Of a DNA stretch of 64,000 nucleotides, positions 34,401 through 45,273 are shown piece by piece (position 1 is the first letter of the stretch; each line of letters begins with the position of its first letter). The stretch comes from Mytilisepta virgata. Taxonomy: Eukaryota > Mollusca > Bivalvia > Mytilida > Mytilidae. The notes under the pieces were generated by a model. That model did no database searches and was not told the DNA's origin. It saw only the letters and a list, made by a program, of their open reading frames with translations. The stretch is taken from contig CM051516.1 of the NCBI GenBank assembly GCA_028015205.1, forward strand, positions 34,610,230-34,674,229. The letters are read 5' to 3'. Both the position numbers and the translations under genes were made by a program.

Positions 34401-36124
34401 AATGTGACAAAGTCAAGGCAAGGTCAAAAACAGCTCAAGGCTACCAATGGGTCTTCAACAAAAAACATTTATACTATTAAGAAAAATATAATATTCCCTT
34501 ATAAATTTAAATGATGTATTTAGATTTCAGGCTTACAAATCGGCGGGGCAAATGAACAATAGTAATAAATAATCTAAGGAATAACAGGAAAGGTCACAAA
34601 TGAAATTTCAGTCAATAAAATTATGAAAAAGTCACTTTTGATCTAATGGACGATTTCTGTCTTGTTTAATCTTTCATGCCCCGCGCTTTCTCTGACGTTT
34701 TCAATTTAAATTGAGAAGACAAGTTCAAAACAAACAATTATTTCCTTTCGGTTAATCAATATTACTTAAGACCAGAGCTTATCCGATCAAAAAGATACAA
34801 AATGAAATTCTATTCATTACATGCACATTTATAAAACAATGACATTGTATACCTTTAAAGAGATTCATACTACATATACCTTATACGGCGACACTTATCT
34901 CACACAGCTGTCTATTTTGAGTGTTCACATTACTAATGGTTTAGATATTGTTACGGGGTGGGGAGTAGTAACTATTTCTTTATTATGGTATAGATATGCG
35001 GGAAACATTTTCGAATCCCACCCTATTCATATACAAATGTATTTAAGATTCCAAGAAAGTCTAATCTATAAAAAATGAAACCATAAATAAACCACTCTTT
35101 TCCTGACTATTTCATATATTTCCTAACCTTGCATTTTTATAATTAGTTCAATCACAACGAAAGGATTTGGCATGCAGGTGGGAACAAGAAGCATGAAATT
35201 TTATTAATCTGGGAATATGACCTAATCATATAATTTTTTTTAAATAGTATACCTTTTCCAAAATTTTAAATGATAAAAAATAGAACCTTTTGGGCCGCAC
35301 ATATGTAGTAGGTTACCCCCAGTTATTGTGTTGTTTTGTTCTCATTATGTTTTGTATTGGTTTGTTTCTTCTTATTATTATTATATCTTCGTGGTACGTA
35401 TCTATTTTTCTGTAACTGTTCTCGCGTAATTTTCCTGGTCTTTAGATTTTGGTCGCTTTAGTATTCTTTTGCAGATATTTAACAGCTGCAGACATCTTGA
35501 AGATGTTTAGTTCCTAAAATGTACGAAAAAAAAAACATTTATCCCCTAAACAAATCCATATGAATGGCTCATTCTATCTGTAGTTTGATCTTTCCATCAA
35601 TTTCTAAAATGTTAAAATATTTTTAATAACATTTACCACAATCGCTCAATAAATTCAATAATAAAGTTTTGGTTATTGTAAATATCTAATGCACTGTATT
35701 AAGTGCGTCAGGTGAAAAGTTTGTCTTTGTCACAGCAGAGAAGGCGACGAATAACGTTTTGAAAAAGTACACACTCGATGTATTTATAGAGGAATTAAAC
35801 AATTCCGGCAGTTTCATACCTACCCAAAGTTCTAAGATCCTACCCAATCACCAAAAGTTGCCGATTATGGTATTCTGATTCACATGAAACTTAACATAAA
35901 GTTCGTTCCATTTCTGCTTCTATCAATGTGCCCCCACAAAATTGTATTTCCTTTTAATAAGGTATGTTACAAAATGTACTTGTACAAAGGAACATGTCAT
36001 TAACTACAAACATTATGAAATTCCCGGCATGAATTTTACGTGGAGTGTAACAAAATATGATAAATGTAAAAATTAATTATTGGCAAAAAAATACCTCAGC
36101 GAAAAAAGGTTGAAAAAGTCCGCA
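31441..36124. other. No gene recognised; dispersed repeat scraps
   Basis: Parts at 31865-32040, 32330-32690 and 33300-33430 belong to dispersed families (for example TTTTTTAGTTGGAGTTCACA, ATGCCTGTACCAAATCAGG, TTGTCGCTTCGGTAT). A 120-codon open frame at 32328-32690 lies wholly in such repeat DNA and starts ACTGG rather than at a supported gene start. 33118-33235 has G runs. The rest is AT-rich with no supported feature. An 85-codon open frame at 34821-35078 has no motif I recognise. Confidence 0.4.
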
Positions 36125-36460
36125 AATTCAAAATCCAATGAAAAGAGAATGAGAATGGAGTATAAACAAACGCCACAATGATAAATACATACATGTAACC
36201 AATGGGATAAAAAACGTATAATTAACTAAACAAAAAGGGAACAAGACAGCACAGAAACTAAAACACTAGCAATTTGAACTCCCACTAAAAATGGTGAGTG
36301 TCATCAGATGCTCTAGAAGGGTAAGCATGTTTTGCTCCACTTCCGGCACCCATCATATTGCCAGTGAGTAAAATTCAGTGATGTGTCAAGGCCGATGAGG
36401 TGTCAATTCCAAAATGGCGTGAAATCTAAATGAAGATATCTAGTTTCATACTTGAGATAT
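36125..36460 (-). repeat. Dispersed repeat family C, copy 2
   Basis: Matches 13860-14235 through AAAAACGTATAATTAACTAA, GACAGCACAGAAACTAAA, GAACTCCCACTAAAAATGG, GGGTAAGCATGT and GAAGATATCTAGTTTCATAC. Confidence 0.75.
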
Positions 36461-36483
36461 ATATAATATAAAGGGTTTTTTTG

Positions 36484-36571
36484 TTTTTGATACTCTCTTT
36501 ATCAGGGGTATTATCTGGCAAGTCCGATAGGGCAAGCAAGATAAAACCCCTGATAAAGAGAGTATCAAAAA
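36484..36571. repeat. 33-bp hairpin with 22-nt loop
   Basis: The left arm 36484-36516 (TTTTTGATACTCTCTTTATC, then AGGGGTATTATCT) pairs with the right arm 36539-36571 with about one mismatch. Outer AAAGGG/CCTTT words extend the pairing loosely. Likely a small palindromic transposon; no target duplication is defined. Confidence 0.85.
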
Positions 36572-36841
36572 ATAAAAGACCTTTATTTTATTTATCGGCT
36601 ATTTACATTAAACAAATAAAGAAAGTCACATAGAAATGTTATTTGTTTGTTAAAGAAGTGATTTTTTTGTGGAACTACTTTTGGGCGAATTTGAGAAGTA
36701 AAAAACAGCATTCATTCAGGGAAAGCGCGCGCTTCACTTCAGTTAATCGTGGACAGAGTGTAAACGTGCAATTCATTTGTTCCTAAAAATTGTGAATATT
36801 TAACGGATTAAAAATTATTTTAATTGGATTATTACTTTTAA

Positions 36842-37120
36842 TTGGTTGCTAGTATTTCGATACTAGGCAGACGTTGATACTTAAAATTTACTGTACAAAA
36901 TTGTAAAATTTGTGTAAACTAAGATTACTCCCTCTTGCAAAGCTCTGTCCTTAGATGGTGTTGGCTTTACCCCTTTTGGTCATTTTGGTATTTTAGATAT
37001 TGATCTTCAACCTTTTGGAGAATTGTTTGGGTTTTCAACATTTTAGGCCTTGAGCACAACTGATGAGTGGCAAATCGACGAAATGTGCACATCTTGTGCA
37101 TCAATTGTTATGTTTAATTG
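36842..37120 (+). repeat. Dispersed hammerhead-bearing repeat, best copy
   Basis: Contains TTGCTAGTATTTCGATACTA, AAATTGTAAAATTTGTGT, AAACTAAGATTACTCCCTC, CTCTGTCCTTAGATGGTGTT, CCCCTTTTGGTCATTTTGG and TTTTCAACATTTTAGGCC, then a hammerhead with an intact core at 37050-37104. It is the least damaged of about eight family copies in the window and can serve as the reference. Confidence 0.75.
37050..37104 (+). ncRNA. Hammerhead ribozyme in dispersed repeat
   Basis: Stem I is TTGA plus GCACAA (37050-37059) against TTGTGC (37094-37099), then a bulged A and TCAA. The core CTGATGA is 37060-37066. Stem II is GTGG/CGAC (37067-37070, 37076-37079) around CAAAT; other copies have GTCG, which would pair fully. 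GAAA is 37080-37083. A short stem III, TGTGCACA, precedes the cleavage triplet ATC (37091-37093). All core bases are present. The one weak point is a G/G mismatch in stem II. Confidence 0.75.
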
Positions 37121-37640
37121 GACATTCTATTGTAAAAAATGTATGAATTACTTCCCGTTCTACCGTTGCGTCATTGTTCACGTTAGAAACGACCGACATC
37201 GACCTAGTAGATCCTTCCACGGCGATGTACTGATCCGATAAATTTCTGATATCGTCCAATACATTTATCGGAAGCCACAAATCATAGGAATGATGTTAAA
37301 ATTACCGATTAAAACTTCTTATCGTCCAATCAATTCATGATAACGACCGTAAATTTTTGGCGTGATGAAATTAACAGAGACTAAATTTAACACTCTCTTA
37401 GAAGTTTATGTGACAGCAATCTCCCCCTGCCGAAAAAGTCGCAGTATAAATCACAAGCACGGCAGAAACGAATTAACAAATCAGATAAACGATTATGTTA
37501 ATGACAAAAACGGTCATATTAACAGACCCTTAGCAAAATATATGTGGAAAGGAGTTGGTTAAAACTTTAAGTGTGCCACTCTCATGTCTGTCAAATGGAG
37601 AGGGAGTTGCTACAGCTTGTTTCTCAGTGCATTAAGTTTT
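37121..37640. other. Repeat-derived sequence upstream of the membrane protein gene
   Basis: 37330-37385 shares CCAATCAATTC and TGATGAAATTAACAGAGACT with 14245-14300. A possible splice acceptor (TTTCAG at 37691-37696) lies further down, before the coding frame. I see no TATA box that I would trust. Confidence 0.4.
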
Positions 37641-37787
37641 AAATGTTATTAATTTACATAGGTTAAGCATTCATTACAGTTTAATACTATTTTCAGATTG
37701 TTAATGTGGAATATTACGTCAAGATTTTGATACTCATTGAAATGAACTTTAATAGGCCTGTGTGGCTTTTTGAATGTGCCGTCCTTA

Positions 37788-38297
37788 ATGAGGAGACATC
37801 TTGATAACATAATTAGACCAATTTTAATTTGTTTTTTATTTCTATGTATAATATTCGTTAATGGAAGAAAAAGAAGCAAAGGGACTTTCCATCTAAATAT
37901 AAAGCCAAGTCTTATTGATGTTGACATATCTAGGCAAGTAATGAAATGGAAAACAGACTCTGAAGATTCTATGTTTTCGCTCAAAGACGGTGGATCTGAA
38001 ATCTCCTGTCATATAAATGGGACAATAAAAGCTGAACTTACTATGACAGTAGTCGTGCGAGATGAACCAGTTCCTGTCTTATTATGCATGAACCAGAGGA
38101 ACACGAAATATTCACTCATTGATCAGGAGTGTCAACCATTTAAAGCAGTTAAATCTCAAGTCGGATTTGTGACACAGTTACATTTGAATGTCTTATTTGA
38201 TGTAGAGATAGATGACATTATTGAAGTAGCTGTTGTTGGAATAGACATGATAAAACGCGTCAGTGGATTTAATAGATTACTAATGTACTATTTGTGA
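37788..38297 (+). CDS. Small single-pass membrane protein, TNF/C1q-like fold possible
   Basis: A 169-residue open frame read from ATG at 37788. The frame is open from 37746 but has no earlier ATG. Residues 8-25 (IIRPILICFLFLCIIFVN) form one hydrophobic segment close to the N-terminus, preceded by basic residues (MRRH) and followed by RKRSKG, which fits a type II signal anchor with a possible furin-type site. The rest (33-169) is rich in alternating beta-type residues, with a potential N-glycosylation site NGT at 77-79 and three cysteines (74, 100, 115). It ends GFNRLLMYYL, like the last strand of C1q/TNF jelly rolls. Length and topology fit a small TNF-family ligand, but no diagnostic motif proves it. 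It may be one exon: an acceptor-like TTTCAG precedes it. It could also be a non-functional or chance frame. Confidence 0.5.
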   Translation: MRRHLDNIIRPILICFLFLCIIFVNGRKRSKGTFHLNIKPSLIDVDISRQVMKWKTDSEDSMFSLKDGGSEISCHINGTIKAELTMTVVVRDEPVPVLLCMNQRNTKYSLIDQECQPFKAVKSQVGFVTQLHLNVLFDVEIDDIIEVAVVGIDMIKRVSGFNRLLMYYL

Positions 38298-39114
38298 ACG
38301 CACTTGATAAAAAGTACATCCGTATTGGTTTTTCTCAAAAAATGGCAAAAAAACTAATAATCACATTCCCTTTATTATTCCGATAAAACCAAAAATTCTT
38401 CCAACACTGCAGAGTTTTAGTTTTATTTCTCATTATGCTTTCATTTATAATATATTGTCTGATTCTGTTTGTTTTGCTGTGTATTTTTATGCCTTTGGTT
38501 GTCCTATTGTGGTGTTTGTTTGCTATGTTAGCATTGTTGTCTCTAGGTTTTGTTCTTGTCGAATTTAACCACTGTCATGTCGCGGTGGTAGTTTTCTTTT
38601 CGATATTTATTGAAATTACCCTTGATTTATTTGTAAATATGTTGAAACGAGGAAGTATCTCTCTGGCGCATACATGTACTTTTAAATTTTTTGGCAATCA
38701 CGCATCTAAATTGCCTAATACACATATCTAGTAAATCAAGATTATTAGCAGAATATCTATCACATACAGTATTCCGGCACTGCATTTCCACATTTCAACA
38801 ATGTATGTCTTTTCAGGCAGTTCTCAGACTGCAAGTGATTTTTCGGGAATATCTCAAATATTTCTCTAAAATGAAATTATTACACTGCCTTTTGTTACCA
38901 ATAGTCCTAATAAATTATTTTCAGTACCGAGATGCCCTATATATTATATGACAGCTGATTTTCCTATTTCTGTGTGCAAAATGTAGATACTGTATGGTTG
39001 ATAGGATAGAACCACATTGTACATTTCTATGAATAAGACAGATTCTACAAAAATTCTCTCAAAAACACGGAAGAACAAGACATTGAACTAACAAAATTGC
39101 CCCTCCTCTATATA
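38298..39114. other. No gene recognised
   Basis: 3' flank of the membrane protein frame. A hydrophobic 98-codon open frame at 38435-38731 has repeat-like composition and I do not count it as a gene. An AATAAA-like ATAAATT occurs near 38911, too far away to be a convincing polyadenylation signal. Confidence 0.4.
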
Positions 39115-39289
39115 GGGTGTGACTAAACGTCGAGTTAGAGTTCGAGTTAAAATTAGAGTTCGAATTGAAGTTCGAGTTATAATTCGAGTTCGAGTTGTAG
39201 TTCGAGTGAACTCGAGATATTAATTTCAAATATCACTTATCGAGTTACATTTCGAGTTAGAGTTACGGTTCGAGTTAAAGTTCGAGTTA
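39115..39289 (+). repeat. TCGAGTT-repeat element, copy 1
   Basis: Begins GGGTGTGACTAAACGTCGAG and continues with at least twelve TTCGAGTTA-type words. A short reversed segment (GAACTCGAGATATTAATTTC) lies in the middle. The opposite-orientation copy is at 51701-51876. This copy is cut on its right by the MITE at 39290. Confidence 0.85.
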
Positions 39290-39561
39290 GGGAGCTACAA
39301 TTTGATTTCCTTTTGGGGGGGAGGGGGTGAGGATAAAATTTGAAATAAAAAGGCAGGTCGAGGACTTTGTGCAAAATAAAAAGACAGGATCACTTTAGGT
39401 GTGAAAAAAAATGCAGGACCTATGTCGATCAGGACATTTTTGGTTTACATGAAAATAAAAATGTAGGTCGTAAAAAGAAATCCAGGACCAAAATTTCCGC
39501 GAAACATATAGGCAGTATCAAACATTTGATCCCCCCCGATAAAAATCAAATGGTTGCTCCC
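39290..39561. mobile_element. Harbinger-like MITE, copy 2
   Basis: Related to 2558-2768. The right end ATCAAATGGTTGCTCCC matches exactly; the left end is GGGAGCTACAATTTGATTTC. It is flanked by TTA at 39287-39289 and 39562-39564. The interior has AAAAGGCAGG, AAAAGACAGG and AAATGCAGG words, the complement of the TGCCTTTTTT words in copy 1. Confidence 0.8.
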
Positions 39562-40605
39562 TTAAGATAAAGGGACTTGTTCCTGGTAAAAACTTTTTGT
39601 ACAAATAGTGATGCCGATATTCAGTGACGAATTGGAAGTGTTGTTCAACAAATATTTTATTCACAGTTCACATGATAAAATCCTGCTACGTGGCCCTTTA
39701 GAGTGCTCCATCTGCTAATATTTTCTGATTTTAATTTTTTTAATAAAATGTCAATGAGAATATAAGCGTTCTTTTATTCCGGGTGTAGATCATCAGTCCT
39801 AGCAAAACAAGCCAACCAGACCCTACCATACGAACACTATATTTGCCCCAATTTTAGCTAGAGGTATAGGGGAGGGTTGATATCTCACAAAACATGTTTA
39901 AACCCGCCGCACTTTTGCTCCTGTCCCATTAAAGTAAAGTTTCGTTGATATTGACTTTGTAGTTTCAGAGGAAAAAAAATAAAAATTTCCTCCCCCCTTT
40001 TTATTTTTTTTTTTATTTTTTTTTTTTTTTTTAAATTTGAATATAATTTATTTAACAAAACTGTAATACATGTCCTATCCAAACTACAGTTTTCATTTGG
40101 ATAGTTCCCTATAAGTTAGTTATCCGAATGATAGGGAAGCATTCGGATAAAGTTTTTTTTCTAATTTAAAGTTAGTTTCTTACAATGTTGCAATATAAAT
40201 TACAATAATTGTAATAAAATTTCTATATAAATTTCAAAGTATTTTTCTTCTAGTCATTTCTAATATCTTAAAATTACTAGGAATAATACATGTATAAATA
40301 TGTAAATTAGAAAAGTTCCCAAATTTCGATTTCAAATTATCTTTAAAGATATAAACCAATTCAAGTTTCTTATAATCTTTGAAAAAAATGGCCAACAATC
40401 TTCATAGGAATTTAATTTCCCTAAGATCATGTCGATCGTGCTTTATATGTGTCATAATACACGTGTTTCATATACGTGTTTTATAGTGATAGGATTAAAT
40501 ATCGATTAGCAAAATGGTGAGTAACTATAAGAAATTGTATATACTATACATTTTGAGACAGGATAATATATGGATAAATTTATACTTTAGACCGGTTGCA
40601 CGTGG

Positions 40606-43600
40606 TTACAATAATTTTTTGAAACTTAATAAGAACTGACCTAGATCTTTCTTTGAACTATTGTGTACTAAAGTATAGTAAAAAAATTCGTTTTTAAATA
40701 TTTTGTATATTTCGATTGACTTTGTTCTTTGTTCTGACAGATAAAAACATTTATAAATGGCAAAAGCTGCAATGGTGACTACAATATTGAAGTCCCAGTA
40801 TTTATTATCAAAAATTTTGTAACCTAGAACAATATCTTTTAGAGTGATTTTGTTGTTAAAATGCTTGTAAGTTAATTTCTCTTGAATTTCTTTCCAAAAT
40901 TCAGAAACCAATTTACACTCAATAAACAGATGTTGATAATTGTCATTAACATTACATAGAAAACATTTGGGGGTCAGACTAAGTTTAGCCTTAAATAAGT
41001 TTTCTTGGTTCATTAATATGTTGCTAATCAGTTTCCATTTGAAAATTTTTAGTTTATTAGATTCCAGATGTGTATGTACAAATTTAAACGTTTGTGTAAT
41101 TTGAAAATGATCTACACCTAATTTTCTTTTCCATATATCAATTCCCAAATTTGGAGTTACCTTTTCGCGAACAAAGTGAAGGTATATTGTTTTATTGGTT
41201 GCTGCTTCAACTTTACAAATTTTATTTATATTAAGTTTTGTATGTTTTGAATCTTCGTTTTTTAATTGATTTTTCCATTTTGACGGTAATGCTTTCTTGA
41301 GTATTGAAAATTCCGAAATCCAGTTTCCTTTTTTCAAAAGTTTATTTCGAATAAAATTAGGTGAGATATTGCCATCGTCATCAAGAAGATCATTTATGTA
41401 AATCAAATCTGCATTTATCCAGTTTTTCATAAATAACGATTTATTTTGGAATTTAATATATTGATTTCCCCATATGACTTCTTTTCTTATATCTATAAAA
41501 TTATTTGGTTCCTTTTGTTTATTTTTGAAGTTATGCCAACATATGATAACGTCTTGATAAAAATCAGGGATATTTTGAAAATTTTGTAAACGTTTAAGAT
41601 TTTCTTTGTTTGTATTCATCTTGAATATTAGTGAATTGTTGCCAAACTTATTTAAATAGTATGTCGGAATTGCTGACCAGTTTTCGTCATTTGTTTCTTG
41701 TAATCTATAAGCCCACTTTGTTTTTAATGCCTGAAAGTAGCTTTCTACGTCTATCATGTTAAGTCCCCCCATATCGTGATCTGCTATCAATGTCCGTCTT
41801 TTAACTTTATCCCTTTTTCCATTCCATATAAATTTATAAATTTCCGTGTCAAGTTCAGATATTTGTTTTTTTGATATGTTTACAACATTGGCAATATATG
41901 TAAATAGTGGTATAATCAATGTTTTAATTATTAATATTTTCCCTATAATCGAAAGATGTCTCTTTTCCCATGATTTCATTAATTTTTTTGCCTTTTCCAT
42001 TCTTGTTCCCCAATTTAATTTATTGCATTCTTCCTTATTTTTACTAAAGTATATACCAAGAACTTTTACTGGTGTATCCTGAAAGTTGATGTCCTCAATT
42101 TTTTCCCTACCATGCTTAAGCTTGCCGACCCATATACCTTCTGTTTTTGTTTTATTTAATTTTAAACCCGAGTAAGTGCCGAAAATTTCAATGATATTAA
42201 GAGCTAATTTAATTTCGTCTAATGATTTTAAAAAGAGTGTCGTATCGTCCGCGAGTTGTGAAATAATAATGTTATGTGTTTTCCCATTAAATTTTATTTC
42301 TATACCTTTAATGTTATTATTTCGTAAATAATTTGCCATGATTTCAACACATACAACAAAGGTCAAAGATGAGCATGGACATCCTTGTCTTATTCCTCTT
42401 TGGGGTTTTATGGGGGTCGAAACCCAACCGTTATTGTATATTAACGAACTTATATCACAGTATAATGTTTTTATCCATGAAATAAAATTATTTTTAAATC
42501 CAAAATAGGCTAAGGCTTCATACATGAAATCCCAATTTAAACTATCAAATGCTTTTGTAAAATCTAGAAAGAGTATAGCTCCTTCAATATTTAGTTTATC
42601 TGCATTTTCTAAGATATCTGAAATCTGTCTCAAGTTGAAGCCAATATAACGTTTTTTTAGATATCCGGTTTGCGCAGAATTAATAATTTTATGTAAAATT
42701 TGTTTCATTCTTGTTGCTAATATATAGGATAATAATTTATAGTCTGTATTAAGAAGTGATATTGGTCTATAATTGTTTAAATTAAGTAGGTCCCCCTTTT
42801 TATATAATAAATTTAAGACACTTTGTCTTTGCGAAAACGGCAAAATACCTTTTTCGAAACTTAAGTTATAAATTTGTAGTAATAAAGGACTTATTTTTTC
42901 CCAGAAAATCTTGTAAAAATTTGTGCTTAGCCCATCAAACCCTGGACTTTGTTTATCTTTAGATTATTAATAGCATTGTTCATTTCTTTAATTGTTATAT
43001 TTCCGTTGCACATTTCACTTTCTTTTTCTGTTAAAATATATTTTGCATTTGAACTTTTTATATATGACTTAATATCGACATCAGATTTTTGTTCATCACT
43101 TTTGGAATATAATTTTTCATAGTATTGTTTTTCGGTTTTTATAATGTCTGATTGGCTAGTTACAATTTCACCTTGTTCGTTTTTAAGTTTTAGAATTGTT
43201 TTCTTGTTTTGGTTTGATTTTTCTAATCCTAGGAAATATGAATTATTTCTTTCGCCCTTTTCTATCCATTCTTGTCTTGCCCTTATCTGAGTTCCCCTTG
43301 CTTTATATTCATAGTGTTTAGCGATTTTTTGTTCCAGAAGATCTATTTCCTTAGTTTTATCTTCGTTATTTTCTTCTTGTGTACTATTCATGAGTGTTTT
43401 TAATTTATTTTCTAAATCCGTTAGCTCATTTTTTCTCTTAAATGCTTTGGTTTTACTATATTTTATACTAAATTCTTTTACTTCTATTTTTAACATGTCC
43501 CAAAGTAAGTCTGCATCGGTTATTTCCCTTTCAATCATTTTTTTGTATTTGTCAATTAGTGCGTTAATTTGATTTATATAATCGTTGTCGCTAAGAATAG

Positions 43601-44372
43601 AATTATTGATTTTCCAATAACCTGGACCTTTACTTTTCATTAAAGTACTTTCTATTTTTAGTGATACGGCTTGATGGTCAGTAAAATTGATTAAGATTGG
43701 ACGTATATCACATGATTCTATATTCTTTATAAAATCTGACTGTATTAGAAACATGTCTATTCTACTCGCTTGGGGAGGATTTTTTCTTTTCCAGGTAAAA
43801 TGGTTTCGATTTTTATTTGTATGTCTCCAAATATCTAATAGTTCGTTATTTTTTATAAACGACGTCAAACTACAGACCGGTTTTACTTTTTTATTCTTTT
43901 TATTGTCCAATTTTCTGTCCATTTTTGTTAAGGCATCGTTAAAGTCGCCCCCGACTATTAAAGTTCCAATAGAATGCAAGTTTACAAAATCATTTAAACT
44001 CTTAAAAAATCTTTTTCTTTCCGTTTCATTATTAGGAGCGTATATGTTAACTAAGGAGTATATTATATTTTCAATTTCTAAATTAAGCATTAAAATTCTT
44101 CCTTCTTGATCTTTATGTATTTCTAAAAGATTAAATTCTAATTTACTGTTAATTATTATTGAAACGCCCCGACTAGCTTTATTTCCAAAACTATTCAAAA
44201 CTGTATTTTTACTTTCTGTTTTTATTTCATTTACTACATTTTCGTCGAAGTGACTTTCCTGAATAAAAGTTATACTACATTTTTGGTTTTTAAACCATTC
44301 ATAAAATCTCAGGCGTTTTTGTTTATCACGCAAGCCTTTTACGTTGGCTGTACAGATGTGAATGTTTTTCAT
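40606..44372 (-). pseudogene. LINE ORF2: endonuclease-reverse transcriptase, one frameshift
   Basis: The reading starts at ATG (44372, MKNIHICTANVKG). The endonuclease domain carries the family motifs: TANVKG, IQESHF, VGGDFNDAL, SRIDMFL and TDHQAVSL. The reverse transcriptase follows, with RPISLLNTDYKLLSYILA, FLDFTKAFDSLNWDF (catalytic Asp), QRGIRQGCPCSSL and QLADDTTLFL (catalytic Asp-Asp). Near the end, CFLCNVNDNYQHLFIEC is a CCHC motif. The frame is broken once, near 42945, just before the conserved SPGFDG of the RT start. The total span is 3767 nt, one short of 1256 codons, consistent with loss of a single A from an A run. The protein would nick DNA and prime reverse transcription at the nick. 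Apart from that one break I see no stop codon, so the insertion is probably young. Confidence 0.93.
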
Positions 44373-45273
44373 TTTTCAAAAAGTAAAAAATAAACTATGA
44401 TACGTGCCCTTGTAATGGATAAGAGCTTTTTTTTTTAACCAGTTGTCAATAGGTGGTCTCATGGTTGATCGGTAATATAAACTTATGTGTGTTATTTTAT
44501 ACCATAAATAGACATAAATATTTACTACATAAAAAGGTTTATACTTTTTAGCAATAGCCGTAATATTGTACAAATTGTATAAAGCTATTATTAACATGCC
44601 CAGCTTGATATTAATTATGATTTCGCTAGTTGATATTAGCTGAACGGTTTTCGTTTTATTGATACACAAATCATTTACCGCCATTTTCGCGTTTCTAAAT
44701 ATAGATTTAGAAAAAACCCAAAAGTCCGCTTTGTTTACATATTCAGTGATAATACTTGTTTTCAATCGGCGCTTTATTTGAACTCGTTTTATGTTTTTGC
44801 ATATGTAAAATCTTTTATTATATTTTATATTATTAGGAATTGCATAATACGTATAATTCATTACAGAACTATTTATATTTAGTTTGTTTACTCTTGCATA
44901 CAACTTTATGTCAGTAATACAATTACTTTCATGTAGTGTATGGAGCTTAATTGTTATACAAATAACATTGAATATTAGAGACAAAAACACAAACACAATT
45001 CTTACACATAACATTGAAAAATAAAGACAAAAAAAAACATACACAATTTTTACAAATAACATTGAAAAAAAAAAGACAAAGCACTCACACAATTTTTGTC
45101 ATACTTACTGTACATGTATGACTTGGACATAGAAAAGCTATAATTATTCATCACTAGAAAACAGTCCTAAGCTTTTCTTGTCGTATTATGATTAAATAAA
45201 GAAACATTGTTTGTTTGTTCTTTTTGATTTTTTTTTTAAACATATATGATAAAATTATTTACAAGTTCAAGTC
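44373..45273 (-). other. ORF1-ORF2 spacer with an open frame and short tandem repeats
   Basis: This unusually long spacer contains a 238-codon minus-strand open frame (45092-44376). Its first codon is TTG; the first ATG is about ten codons in. The N-terminal part is hydrophobic and repetitive because the DNA at about 44966-45100 is three units of roughly 48-50 bp (AACATTGAAAAATAAAGACA and CACACAATTTTTACA). I recognise no domain. It may be chance in AT-rich DNA or an accessory frame. Confidence 0.45.

Noticed and set aside
38435..38731. Hydrophobic 98-codon frame as a membrane protein gene
   Set aside because: Hydrophobicity comes from T-rich repeat-like DNA; no start context or conserved motif.
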